Source: Cryptomeria japonica (taxonomy: Eukaryota > Streptophyta > Pinopsida > Cupressales > Cupressaceae). Taken from it: a stretch of 64,000 nucleotides of DNA. Under the pieces are notes generated by a model. That model made no database searches. It had not been told where the DNA came from and saw nothing but the letters and a program-made list of their open reading frames with translations. This document shows positions 12,947 to 24,218 of this stretch, piece by piece. The position numbers and the translations under genes are program-made. The stretch spans positions 512,001,873-512,065,872 of the forward strand of contig NC_081415.1 of NCBI RefSeq assembly GCF_030272615.1, read 5' to 3'. Within the stretch, counting starts at the first letter, position 1. Each line of letters begins with the position of its first letter.

Positions 12947-14099
12947 GCACTAGAGAGAGAGAGAAGATTTTGATTTTAGAGGTAGCAATTTTCAGTAAAA
13001 TCAACCAATCTTCTGGATTTAAGCTGTTAAATACAATCACAACAGTCTCCCGAAATTTCAGAAAAAATGTCCAGGACCGTGGCACCCGGAGTGCAACACG
13101 GTCCCTGCAACTTTTTTCGAAATTTGCAGGGATGAAAGGTATGATGATTTTAGAGCTAATCTGAAAAAATTGAGGGATTTTACGATCTGTAGATAGGCCA
13201 AATTAAAGTTGCGAATTCAAAATTGAACCCTATCAAGATTGTCGAAAAATGCAAAATTTGAATTTTGAAAAAGAGAGGGAAACTGAAATTTTGAATTTTA
13301 TGATTTTAGAGGGAATGTCAAGAGCAATGCAAATTTTGAAATTTGAAAATTGACTCAATTTCACGCAAAATTCAATTTTGAAAGCGGAAATCAAAGTTGT
13401 TGTAATTAAGCACTTAATTTCAAAAGTCACAAAATGCAAGAATTTGAATAAAGCACTGAAATTTCGAATGAATGCAAATACAATTTTCAGATCTAAGACA
13501 GTAAGAACACAATTTTGACACAAAATTTTAGTTTCGATAATTTTTGAATGATTAGGAGCCTTAGACCAAGCAATCACAAGACCAACTTTGACTGTAATTT
13601 TAAAAGTGTTATAATTGACAAAATCAGCCAAAATTCTGGATTTTAGCAGAAAAATACAGCAAGATCTCGCTCCCGAAATTTTGGAAAAAATGTCGGGGAC
13701 GATGGCGCTCGGAGTGCAACACGGTCCTCGCAACTTTTTTCCAAATTTTCAGGGATGAAAGATATTGTGATTTTATTGCGGAATCCAAAGTTACAGCTGA
13801 TTTGGAGATGTTTTGATCGGTCAAATTGTCGGACAAATGTTGAATCAAGAGGGTTTCAAAAATTAGGGTTTTGACTTTTAACCACTTAATTTTCAGAATT
13901 AAAGCACAAATATGAATTGATAATTTGTAATAGAAGGACAGATCTGAAACAAGCATTAACATTTAGACAATTCGCAAGTTTAATTACTAAAAAGAAATTT
14001 TAGGGTTTTAATGCAATCACCTCTAAAACTTTGCAAAAGATCAAACATGGAAATGTAATCAATTTTTTCAGATCTAAGCATGAAAAATCAGAAAGGATG
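12947..14099 (-). other. Leader of the gag-only element with internal duplication
   Basis: About 1.15 kb of untranslated leader between the primer-binding site and Gag. Two related blocks, about 13043-13156 and 13660-13776, each carry CCCGAAATTT, a 32-bp GC-rich palindrome (13073-13104 and 13696-13727) and CAGGGATGAAAG. The rest is AT-rich with no frame I can support. Packaging or dimerisation signals would be expected in this leader, but none is proven. Confidence 0.6.
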
Positions 14100-14117
14100 T
14101 TCATGTCGGGTTCACCA
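14100..14117 (-). other. Primer-binding site of the gag-only element
   Basis: On the minus strand, three T's after the LTR end CTTTACA, the sequence reads TGGTGAACCCGACATGAA. It starts with the TGG that pairs with a tRNA 3' CCA. It differs at only two positions from the site of the large Tat element at 40812. I cannot name the priming tRNA with confidence. Confidence 0.8.
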
Positions 14118-14120
14118 AAA

Positions 14121-15362
14121 TGTAAAGCGGAAAATCGCGGTCGAACCCTAGTTGGTCTCCCCTCTTCTAACTCCGAGGAGAGAGAAGGGAGGTTCGCTAG
14201 GATTCGATGGGTTTTCACTTAGGGGGAAGACTTTACATTCAAAAGAGGGGTTGAAACTCATAAGATCCAATCCCACGTAATGTAAGATTGGATGCTAAAT
14301 GAATTTCAAGGGTTAGGAAAGCAAGGCTACCCTCTTTTGTAAAGATTAAGGAAATTAAGCTAAGGATGCATAGAAAGTCATAAAGATTCGCTTATAAACT
14401 GAGTTCGGGTTATAGGATGAAGCTGCGGACCTGGAATTAGCAGTAAAATGTCGATACGGCGCTGTCCTGCAAATTTGAGAAAAAGTTGTCGGGACGATGG
14501 TGCCCGGCGCCACGGTCCTCCGAAAAATCCGCGAAACGAAGGGGGATCTGTTCGTCTCTGCACAAGGATTCCAGATCTTCAATTTCAGCCACGTACCTGC
14601 AACCTACACACAGAAAAGCGAAGATGATTGGGGGGTTAGGGATTAGGGGTTTGCCTTTAGGTCAAACCCCGGTTTTGGAATTAACCAAGAAATGAGCAAG
14701 AGCTGTAAATGTAAATGACTGTAATGTAAAACAAGTACTAATACCTTGTTCTAAGGATGTTTGTATCCTTATGTGCAAAGGTTTAGATGTTGTATGTTGT
14801 ATGTTGTAGCATGTAGTATGTGATCTCCTCTTCAATGGTTGAATCCTTATCTTGAATGCAACACTTAGCCTTGAATGGAGACTTAGAAGGAATGCTTGAA
14901 TGCTTGAATGCTTGAATGCTTGAATGCTTGAATGCTTGAGTATAGTTTCCACGCTTGGTACACATATATCCTCCCCATCCATATGAGAGAGAAAAATGTA
15001 GCTTATATACTTGTCAATTAGGGCTGATAGACTGATTTTCCCGACCTTAGGCCGACCAGGGAAGTATATTTCCAAATTGCAATAAAAAAGACCCGATATC
15101 ACTTAGGAAACCGGGCCCAAAATAGGACCCAGGGACCAGGGCGCTGGGCGCCCTGGTCCTGAGGGACCAGGGCACTGGGCGCTCTGGTCCCACCTCCAGG
15201 ACAGCGGGGTGCAAGGGGGTTCAGGCCAATGGTGCTTGAAAAATGCAGTTTTTAGTGTCGTGAGCGAGTTTTGGGGTCTCCATTCAGGTTGCGTGTTGCG
15301 TCGCCATCGTGAAGACCGAAATGCAGTCGAAATTGCAAGTGTCACAATTTTAGGACGCTATA
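14121..15362 (-). repeat. 5' LTR of the gag-only element (1242 bp)
   Basis: Partner of 7543-8768, with about 2% substitutions. It ends GACGCTATA where the partner has GACGCTACA. It holds palindromes at 14491-14518, 15132-15159 and 15163-15190. As the element's 5' LTR it would carry the promoter on the minus strand; I could not fix a TATA box or start site. Confidence 0.95.
14891..14938. repeat. 8-bp minisatellite, 6 copies (AATGCTTG)
   Basis: Six perfect tandem copies, against four in the partner LTR. The array has expanded or contracted since insertion, when the two LTRs would have been identical. Confidence 0.97.
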
Positions 15363-15367
15363 GGAAT
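15363..15367. repeat. Target-site duplication GGAAT, right copy
   Basis: Identical to 7538-7542. The LINE-A RNase H reading resumes immediately here. Confidence 0.93.
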
Positions 15368-15720
15368 ACGAATGGAGAAACTATTGGATGCTTGTCTAGT
15401 CATCTATAGGAGAATACTAATAATATTGCATAATTCAATGCTATTAAGCTTGGGATTCTTCTATGTAAATAAGTGGGCATTAGCAAAGTAGAGATTGAAG
15501 GGGATTCAACTTTAGTGATTAATGTTGTGAGATTAGGTTCAATATTCAATTGGAAATTGAAATCATTGTTAGAAATAGTTTTAGCTCTACTAAAACACTT
15601 TGACGCATATACAATTAATCACATTTATGGAGGAGGAAATAAGGAAGAGGCATCTTAGCCAACAAAGTAGTTGAAGGTTTGAAAGAAGTCAATAAAGTGA
15701 ATAATTTAATCTAAATTAAT
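15363..15720 (+). pseudogene. LINE-A ORF2, part 2: RNase H C-terminus
   Basis: Continues the RNase H begun before 7542. It reads TNGETIGC after the joint, then VGISKVEIEGDSTLVINVV at about 15473-15530 (the EGDS catalytic block), and AYTINHIYGGGNKEEA near 15605-15650, matching the HxYREENxxAD end of plant LINE RNase H. The final catalytic Asp region is lost to a frameshift (GNKEEAS then stop). Several stops are present. The corresponding part of LINE-B is 62105-62380, which aligns block by block. Confidence 0.85.
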
Positions 15721-16386
15721 CTATTATTATGCTGATGAGGTTTTAGAGATAGAAATATGAGGAAGATGAATTAATGTTGAAAAGTAGAGGTTGGCTAATG
15801 ACTAATAAGTCAAGGAATTTGATTATGGTGGTAAAACTTATTGAGGGTGAGATTAGATTCCTAGGCTGACACAATTGTAGTTGACAACTCTACCCTTTGT
15901 GGGGATGTAGTGTAGCCACTCAATGATGTGGAGTGTTGTCTATATAGTCATATCCATTATGGAATATTTGTTGTTTTTATTTTGAATGCATTTGAGTGGA
16001 TGTATATGAATGATAGTTGATGGTGATGGGTTATAAATTCTAATGTATCAAACCGAATAAATTTATTGAACTCATGATATTTATTAGTCTTCCATAAATC
16101 TAGATTTGTTTGAGTGTATCATTTTTCTACTTTGACATTGGTATTTGGATTTAGAATTATTTGTTAAAGGAAAATCAGGAAATGGTAGATTTAATCAAAT
16201 ATTTGAAAGGATACTATAGTGTGTGGATTTATGATAGCATTAATGATAGAATTGTCCCAAGAAGTAGGTAGAATTTGTGCTTCATTTTCATAGATCGTTG
16301 GAGGTTTAACATTTATATGCTTATCCTTTGTTTTTACAAGCACTTCTCCCCAATTTTTTCTTTTCTTCAAGTTTTTCTCTATCACC
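15721..16386 (+). other. LINE-A spacer between RNase H and the third ORF
   Basis: About 670 bases, AT-rich, with no frame I can support on the plus strand. The equivalent spacer in LINE-B is about 1330 bases, of which about 640 are a TA microsatellite, so the underlying spacer lengths agree. Confidence 0.55.
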
Positions 16387-17086
16387 ATGGATTCTCTAAT
16401 TACATCAGTGGTTAGTAAATACCAACTGTCTTTCTCAAGAGAGATAACTCAAAAAAGGTTTGGAGGAGGCACTCAATTTTTCACATAGGTTGATTTTTCA
16501 TGTAGTAAAATCTATTTTGGATCTAGAATTTCTCCATGTTGACCATAGATACTGAGTCAATATAGATATTCCAACAATGTTTCTAGCCACAATGTTATCT
16601 ATGGGGGAAAGAAATGTGGTAGCAGAAGAATTGTATCGCCACATTTTCAAAGACACCTTTTTAGGTGACTTGGATAGATTTTTGTTGTCAATGGATGAAA
16701 GAATCTCGATCTTTCTCCTTGGATAATATTTTGTTGTTAAATGTGGAATGGGGTAGGTGCCAAGGCTTCCAATTATCACTATATAGAATCAACACAAATT
16801 TGAGGCAAGATAATTCCTAATTAAAAGGGGGTTGGAGTTTCTAAAGAGAGTAATGGGGCTCTTTGAGAGGGGTTGGGAAGAGAGAGCCAAAAGTGACAAT
16901 GTGAATTAAGATGAAGCTTGTGTGTGGAAATACAAATTTGATGAACCCTTGGGTGGTCTGGGGAGTTTGCAATCTAGTGAAGATGAGGAGGAGTTGAACT
17001 TAGATTGGGCGGAGTGACTTTTAGAGGCTATTGAATGTTCTCTTCAAAAACCACCCATAGATATCCAAGACCCAAGGGATTGCAAC
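16387..17086 (+). pseudogene. LINE-A third ORF (ORF3), unknown function, decayed
   Basis: It opens with an ATG in good context (CACCATGG) at 16387, reading MDSLITSVVSKYQLSF. A frameshift lies near 16480, and it then stays in frame 2 to about 17086. Recognisable stretches are HVVKSILDLEFLHVDHRY, PTMFLATMLSMGERNVV, ELYRHIFKDTFLGDLDRF and, after several stops, DEACVWKYKFDEPLGGLG and an acidic EDEEELNLDW. At least seven single-codon stops interrupt an otherwise continuous frame, so this looks like old coding sequence and not chance. It aligns with the start of the LINE-B ORF at 63709 (MDTIIT, VKKVLGKDFL, MFLTVAM, LCRNIF, LGELDR) with equal spacing between blocks. I do not recognise a domain. A role in retrotransposition is inferred only from position. 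Confidence 0.62.
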
Positions 17087-17337
17087 ATGGGCTGAGGAAA
17101 GGAAATCTTTGTTTCATTTCCCATAGCAATATTGTTCTCCATTTTCTACCTCTTCATTTTTTTAATATAATCTGGGTATAATAGGCCCTGTTTTTTGCCT
17201 AATATTGTCATCTTCTATGGGAGTTTTGTTTAGATGGCCTCCCCAATTTGGTTTTCTCTTTTAAAATTCTATAATGACTGTTTTTATAATATTTAATAGA
17301 CTTTCGGCTTCAGCCTTTTACTAAGAAAAAAAAAAAC
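17087..17337 (+). other. LINE-A 3' UTR and poly(A)-like tail
   Basis: The region ends with ACTTTCGGCTTCAGCC and a tract of 11 or more A's at about 17323-17336. Plant L1-type LINEs often end with such a CGGCTTC-containing motif before the A-tail. The end of the tail marks the 3' boundary of LINE-A. Confidence 0.75.
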
Positions 17338-19031
17338 TCCACCTCATTTCATTATGGTGGATTATATACTATTCTATTTGTTTCAGATTATCACTTTCCT
17401 AATGACAATATAATTGGTCAAACTTACTTTTCTTGCTTGAATATTGATTCTAACTAAAATATGACCTATTTAATAAGCATGATTTAATCTACAAAACTAT
17501 TATGTCTAGACCACTATTGAAGTTTCTAGAAAAATATTCAATGCCCTAAACATGTAGTACCACAAATTAGATATTGACTTAATGAGTCTCAATAATATAA
17601 TTTCTAGAAAATTAGAATAAAACATCAACTAATGCAGAACCCCATTATAGAGTGGGGCCCTACGTCTGCAATGTTGAAGTTTATATTTTCATTTTTTAAG
17701 AAATATTGTTTTAGCTACTTCTATTTCAATTGAATGAGTTTCACCCAAAACAAATTAACAAGCCTAAACTATGACACGTCTCCAATATTTTACTTGTTAT
17801 ATACATAAATTGAAGTATACTTATACAATAGTGCATATATTATATATAAATATTATATTATAATTCCTAAATATTTATATTTAAATATTGGTTTATAGAG
17901 GTAAGTATTGATACCTTACAATAAATTATACCTAAGAGACTTTGCATCATTTTTGTTACTAAGAAAATACCTTCTAGACCATAATTGGCTGCCACACATC
18001 TCTATGTCAATGTGTGCCACTCATGAGCCACCTTTTACTAGTTGGTCCTTTTATCTTGTTGTATTCACATTTGAAATTAGTTACATTTTTGTGTCATCTC
18101 ACTTGTGAGACATCCCATCACTACCTCTTAACTAACCTAGAGTAACCTTATAACAGGCATGTAGGATATGGGTGTAATGGGTTTCAGGGGCCCATCAAAA
18201 CTTGTTTTCCCATATTCAAAAATAGTCATGCAGGATTATTGGAGGAACATGGCACTAATGCCATAGTATTTTTGTATTACTATCATGGTTATTCTACATT
18301 AATGTTACTAGAAGGTGTGTTAGTTTCTCTCTCTATGATAAATTCTAGCAAATATATTTTAGTATAGAAGAAAATTCATTTTTGTTAAAGAGGTAAATAA
18401 CAAGTTTTGAAGGGATCTCAGAATCATTTACAATACTCAAAACATCATCAAAAACATATAGTTGACCCACAAAAAAACAAAAACATAAAGCTAGCAAAAT
18501 ACATGGACCAAATAGAAAGAAAAACATATAGAACATATATTACATTTTTCTAAGGTTGTCATCATCTTATAATTATATTAGAAGAATTGGTTTCAGAGTT
18601 CTTTATAACCTTGAGTTGTTTGTTGTCACTGTCATAATTTTCCTTCCTAATGCTTCTTGTTCTAGCATTATATTAGACAAGAAAAAATGTTGAAGAATTG
18701 CATGCTTGTTCTAGATGCTTATGCTAAAGTGATTTTTGACAATTTCCTTGTCTATCACCAATTTGACTTTCAGTTGTTTGGCATGTTTTGAGCCTATTAC
18801 AATATTTCTATTAAGAGCCTTAAATTTGATTGGATAACACTTAATAAAGAAAACAATTAAAATTAGACCATAAAAAATGATTTTCATAAGTGTCCAAAAT
18901 AAAATTAAATGATTTTATTTTTTAATCCTGATCGAAAATTATTTTAAAATGATTTTTTTTCATTTTTTATTTATATTTTTATTCTAGACCTAAAAGGATT
19001 ATAAAAATCTGTGGGAATGGAAAATAGCATT
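17338..19031. other. No gene recognised
   Basis: AT-rich sequence with only short, unsupported frames on both strands. Nothing resembling a domain was seen. Confidence 0.6.
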
Positions 19032-19039
19032 ATCTAACC

Positions 19040-19787
19040 CAGGCCTGGAATTTGACGGCCACCCCTGCGTGTCATGAATTTTTTTATGACGGTTTAATAA
19101 TTTAAATGCCTTTCATTTTACGTTTTTCAAAAAATGTTAAGTGTCAATTTTTTTTAATTTGTGAATAGTTTATTATAAGTTTTTTCTTCAATTGAAGTGA
19201 AAAGAAACAATTCCATCAAAAAATGTAAAAATTTGAAAAACAATGATAAATTAGTAATGCACTAAAAAAATCTTAAATTTACTCATAAGTTTCTAAATTC
19301 AACCCAAAAATCTTGTTTATTATAAAAATAGAAATCATTTTAGATTTTTTTATTACAATATTTTAAAAAAGCAGAAATAATTATATCTTATCATTTCAAT
19401 TGTTAGAAGTTTCTATATTGATATTTAAGACAATCTTTAAAAAATATTAAAAAATAAATTGACAAAGTTTCTAAATTTATATAAGAAAAAACATGCTAAA
19501 CATTCATATAAAAATAATATAAAATTAGAAACAATTATATCTTGATCCTACCATTTTAAAATATTCTAAATAAATTCATATATTTATAATAAACATTGTA
19601 AAATAATATATATCAATATATATGATCTATTATAATATTTTACGGCTTATTAATAATTTTAAGTGTCATATATACGGTTTGTGAAAAAAATAGCCTGTCG
19701 ATACATACGGTCCACTAATTTTATTAGTTGTAATATACGATCTAAAAGTACAAAAACGGCCATATAGCCTGTCAAATTCCAGACCTG
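19040..19787. mobile_element. hAT-like MITE (748 bp)
   Basis: The left end reads CAGGCCTGGAATTTGACGG. The right end, read inward on the minus strand, is CAGGTCTGGAATTTGACAGG. These are imperfect inverted terminal repeats beginning CAGG, a known hAT hallmark. Flanking octamers are ATCTAACC (19032-19039) and GCCTAACC (19788-19795), six of eight identical, consistent with an aged 8-bp hAT target duplication. The interior is AT-rich and encodes nothing, so the copy is non-autonomous. Confidence 0.75.
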
Positions 19788-19795
19788 GCCTAACC

Positions 19796-21690
19796 TTATC
19801 ACCTCCTAATCAACGCAATTTCCCTGGTGCAGCGCTAGGGAAAAAGTGTAGAAAAGCTACACTTTTTTTTGCTTATTTAAAAAAAATCATTTTAACTTAA
19901 CTAATTTTACATTATTGAAAACTATATAACGTTTTCCAAAGCCAACCATGTGGAAACAAAGCACCATCACTATAGCTGCCAATTTTTGAAAAAGTTTTAG
20001 TTTTCGTAGTCTTCGCTCCAATTTCTAAGACGACCCATCTATTCTACCCGATTTCTACGCAATTTATGTTCCCAAATTCCTACATTTCGGCGTTTTTAAC
20101 TACCTTTTTTCTTTGTATGGATTGTTCTACAAAGTTTTTTTTATCCTAATGTGCCTTTTTTTTTTTGGTTATTATTCACTCACTAAGGGGTGGTTGCAAT
20201 AAATTTTAACAGAATTTTAAAATTTTTATTATATTTGATATGGGTGAAGGATAATTAAAAATAATTTGTATCTTGATATATGAAAATGAAATTAAGAGAA
20301 CAAGATACATTTCTCTTTTCTAAATCAATAATTTGTTGTGGGGTAATTTTGGTTTGGTTCTTCAATTTTGACTCCACTGTTATAAAATTAGGCATTAGTT
20401 ATCATTTATTTGTTTCTAGTCCAAAACATCAAAGTTATATGACAATCATCTACAATATTAAAAATCATGCTTGTGCTAGTGATCATGGTGGTTAAGAATA
20501 TAAGGAGAGAACCAAAATGTTTGTGAATTCTTCATCCATTCCCTATTAAAATAAGAATAGGTTACTTTCTACTAATTATATGTTCAACATAAATTTAAAG
20601 ATACAATTAATTGCAATTGTATCTATTAAATGACAAATGGTCTATTTATAGAAACAATGTTGAATTCCTTGATTATTAATTTGTGTAAAACCAGCACAAT
20701 ATAGGTTAGTGATACTGAATAAGAATTATGTACTATGACAACTAGATCTAGTTTAATCATAATAATAGTCTCCCTTAATGATTCACATATTCAATGAAGC
20801 AATTTATTAGTATCATCCATCTAATTTTCTAATAGCTTGATAGATAGCATTTAGGCTCATTAATTGATCTTTAATTTTTTGTTTAATCATATGTTTGTCT
20901 TTATGTTTTGATTAATTATTTTATTTTTTTGCAGATAGGCTTTAGTGTGGGCTTTTAAGCCCCAAAAACTGGGTCTGCAACTTTATATTACTTTCATGTC
21001 ATATTAGGATATTAGCCCTCACTAATGCGATCAAACAACCTTCATGCGACCAAGCAATCAAATATCTATAGAATCAGGATCCGTTCTTTGTTGAGCTCTT
21101 GTCCTCAATACAAAATATGAGAGCAACCCTATCAAAGAAGATGAATGGTATAATCTTTCATCATTTTGATATGTTGCATATTTTAGGTACTTCATTGGTG
21201 TATGGTGGATTCTTAATTGTAGAACTAGGGTTTTATGTGGTTGGATTTTTGTTGGTTTTACAATAATTTGATATTCCATTTTCACTGTATACAAATAACA
21301 ATCTTTAAATTTATAATTTAGATTTTATATTATACTTTAATTAATGTTTTGAGTTCTAGTTTTTATAAATTTTTAAATTTTCAAATATGAAAATATTAAA
21401 AAAATTAATGATTTATAAATAATTAAATTATCTTCCAAATTAAATTGTTCTATTAAAAAAGATAACAATTTCTAATTTGAATATTAAATTTATAAATTTA
21501 AATAAAGAAACTACTATTTTGATTAAAAATAAAAAACAGACATAACTACTTTAAAAATTTACTTAATTTTTTTGGAAAAATATCAACCTTAAATACTTAT
21601 ATTAAATATATTATTTAAAATAAATAACAACTGAAAGCCCCTTCTAAATAGATTTATATATAAAATACCTATATTCGTTTTATTAGAATT
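19796..21690. other. No gene recognised
   Basis: AT-rich sequence. The only clear structure is a perfect 11-bp hairpin at 19841-19867 (AAAAAGTGTAG / CTACACTTTTT). No supported coding frame. Confidence 0.6.
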
Positions 21691-21787
21691 TGAGCAAAAA
21701 ATGCATGGAGAGGTTAAAGAAATATATAAGTACATACACCTAGGTGTTTCAGATTCATTGAGTTCTCATATTCTCTGTTTCAAGAAA

Positions 21788-24218
21788 ATGGAATACATAT
21801 TATTTTCGTTAATGTTGATGTTGCTCCTTTCCTTCTCAACTCCACTCCAATCTCCTCCTCCTGGCCATTCAAATCTGCAATCACTTCCGACCCCAAAAAT
21901 GCCCTAGCAAATTGGAATAACACTATTGCAATGTGTAATTGGACCGGCATTAGATGCTCTCATAATCGGCAGCAAGTGGTTGCGTTAGATCTCACAGATA
22001 TGGATCTACAAGGCGTCATTTCTCCCGCGCTTGGGAATCTCTCAGTATTCCTGATGAGCTAGGCAAGTTGACAGGGTTGAAGTTTCTTTTGCTTCCTCAA
22101 AACTACTTTACAGGTATAATTCCACCCTCTCAAAAATCTCTCTATCCTAATGCACTTGGACTTGTCAGAAAATAATCTCCATGGACCTATTCCTCCTGAA
22201 ATAGGCATGCTCATCCAACTGCGTTGTCTCTACCTCTATCACAATCAGTTCTCGGGCAATATTCCTTCCTCAATAGGAAACTTGTCACAGCTGGTTGTTT
22301 TGCAATTGCTAAGAAACAGTCTCACAGGTCCTATCCCTCCTGAAATAGGGACTCTCACCCAACTACAAGAGCTCAAGCTCTTTGAAAATCAGTTGTCAGG
22401 TTCTATTCCCCCTGAAATAGGGAATCTCACCCAACTACAGCAGCTCAATCTCTTTGAAATCAGTTGTCAGGAAATATACCAAATTCCTTAGGAAATTGTT
22501 CTAAAATGGAACTCCTTGATTTAAGGAAAAATCAACTCAGTGGAACTGTGCCCACCGAGTTGGGCAGTTTGGTCCTGGTTAAGAAAATTATATTAGAGCA
22601 GAATCAGCTTGTTAGTAGCAGCAATATCCCTTTGCCTTTTCTCATTGCTCTCACAAATTGTTCCCACCTAGAATTTATAAAAATGTCGCACAATCATTTG
22701 AGCGGTGTTTTACCTCGATCCATAGGCCACCTTTCTTCAAAGCTCTCTATCTTAGATTTTGGGAACAACCAGATAAGGGGTAACATTCCTCAACAAATTA
22801 CAAATCTTACCAACTTAACCTACTTGAACATAAGTAACAATCTTCTAAGCGGATACCTGCCATCTGGACTCAAAAGATTCTATAAGTTGGAAAGATTGGA
22901 TTTGAGTGGCAATAATATAGGAGGAGGCCTTCAAGAGGAAATCGGCAAGATGAAAAGTCTAGGGGAGTTGGAAGTTAGTTGGACCAATCTATCAGGAACA
23001 ATACCAGGCTCTCTTGGTAGACTTCAACAGCTGAGAAGACTTTTTCTGCACCACAACTATTTCTCAGGAGAGATACCTTCTGGTTTGCAGAAATGTCCAA
23101 ACTTAGAACTGGTAGACATCTCTCACAACCACCTGAGTGGAAACATCCCTGGAGAATTTATGACAAGTCTAAAAGGCCTTCAGTTTTATTTGACTATATC
23201 ATGGAATTTTTTACAAGGACCACTTCCTGTGGAAATAAGTAAAATTGTAAGTGCTCAAGCAATAGACATTTCTTGTAATAAGCTTGACGGAATGATTCCC
23301 TCAGCTCTTGCAAATTGCTTAGCACTGGAGTATCTCAATCTCTCTAATAATGCATTTGAAGGTCCGATTCCAGATGCACTTGGGAAATTAAAAAATTTGG
23401 AATCTGTTAATCTTTCTTTCAATTTCCTATCAGGTACAATACCTACATCTCTTACAAATATGAAAGTGCTCCGCTACTTCAATGCCTGTTTCAACAATTT
23501 GACAGGTGAAGTTCCAAAAGTAGGATTGTTTTCAAATAACAAATTTAATGAATCATTTATGGGAAATAATGGTCTGTGTGATACAGAAAATTTACCAGAG
23601 CACGCATGTCCAAATCAGGGTAAGAAATTGAAGTCACCACTTACAAAAACAATGTTATCAGCTGCTGGAGTGATTGCATTTTTACTGTGTATTTCAATCT
23701 TTGGAATATTGTGTTGTCGGAAATATTCACCAAGTCAATTTGATCTTCCAGATTTCATGTTTGGAAGACTGAGATATCCAAGGTTAACATATCAAGAATT
23801 GGTCAATGCTACAAACGGATTTAATGAGACAAATTTGCTTCGTGTAGGTTGCTTTGGCTCAGTTTTTAAAGGAATTTTAAGAGATGGTATGTTAGTTGCA
23901 ATCAAAGTTCTGAATTTCCAAAATGAAGAACTCGAGAACAGTTTTAAGAGAGAATGCAAAATCTTGGCTAGGACTCGACATCGAAATCTCGTTAGAGTTA
24001 TAAGTGCTTATTCAGACCTTAACTTCAAGGTTTTGATTCTTCAGTTTGCTACAAATGGGAGCTTGGAAAAGCTTTTGTATCCTGAAAGTAATGAGGAGGA
24101 TCGTTGTGAGGTCAATATTGATGAATGTTTGAACATTGCTATTCAACACTTCAATAATATTTGTGATAACACTTCAATAATATTTGTGATAACAACTAGA
24201 CGAGTTTATTACCTTTAG
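21788..24218 (+). pseudogene. LRR receptor-like kinase pseudogene, kinase truncated
   Basis: It begins MEYILFSLMLMLLLSFS, a good signal peptide. An LRRNT block follows in another frame (SDPKNALANWNN then CNWTGIRC, 21883-21960), reached after a one-base insertion near 21867. After a further shift and lost repeats, plant LRRs run from 22150 (LDLSENNLHGPIPPEIG) to about 23520, with another frameshift near 22465. A transmembrane helix (SAAGVIAFLLCISIFGILCC) lies near 23655-23715. The kinase N-lobe has a damaged glycine loop (RVGCFGSV, first Gly lost), VAIKVLN with the ATP-binding Lys, the RECKIL helix, and NLVRVISAYSDL. The frame leaves the family at about 24145, before the HRD and DFG motifs, and stops at 24218. 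The architecture resembles the LRR-XII (FLS2/EFR-like) group of surface immune receptors; that subgroup is an inference. Confidence 0.9.
24149..24194 (+). repeat. Tandem duplication at the break of the kinase
   Basis: A unit of about 23 bases (AACACTTCAATAATATTTGTG plus AT) is present twice in a row, exactly where the kinase reading loses homology. It probably reflects repair or replication slippage at the truncation point. Confidence 0.7.

Larger units (their letters stand above)
7543..15362 (-). mobile_element. Non-autonomous gypsy-type LTR retrotransposon (gag/protease only)
   Basis: Two LTRs (7543-8768 and 14121-15362) flank a 5352-bp interior, with matching GGAAT duplications outside. 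Coding runs on the minus strand, so the element's 5' LTR is the right-hand one. In element orientation the LTR begins TGTAGCGTCC and ends CTTTACA. A primer-binding site follows the 5' LTR, and a polypurine tract (GTGGGGGCTAAA) precedes the 3' LTR. The interior encodes Gag and a protease-like domain but no RT, RNase H or integrase. A hand comparison of the LTRs finds about 23 substitutions, mostly transitions, plus one 16-bp copy-number difference. The element inserted into LINE-A and is therefore younger than it. Confidence 0.93.
4100..17337 (+). mobile_element. LINE-A: 5'-truncated L1-type LINE, interrupted by an LTR element
   Basis: A decayed non-LTR retrotransposon on the plus strand. It starts inside the endonuclease domain, continues through RT, a zf-RVT zinc region and RNase H, is split at 7542/15363 by a complete LTR element, and resumes in the same RNase H frame. 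A further ORF-like region (16387-17086) and a 3' tail follow. The tail has CTTTCGGCTTCAGCC near 17300 and an A-rich end at about 17323-17336, typical of plant LINE 3' ends. Removing 7543-15367 restores the reading TIRN/TNGETIGC across the joint, which proves the order of insertion. The 5' edge is approximate. Confidence 0.88.

Noticed and set aside
16498-16779. Minus-strand frame of 93 codons
   Set aside because: Antisense to the plus-strand ORF3 remnant, whose homologue in LINE-B confirms the plus strand.
19841-19867. Hairpin with T-run resembling a bacterial rho-independent terminator
   Set aside because: The window is eukaryotic nuclear DNA; the structure is an isolated short palindrome with no gene upstream.
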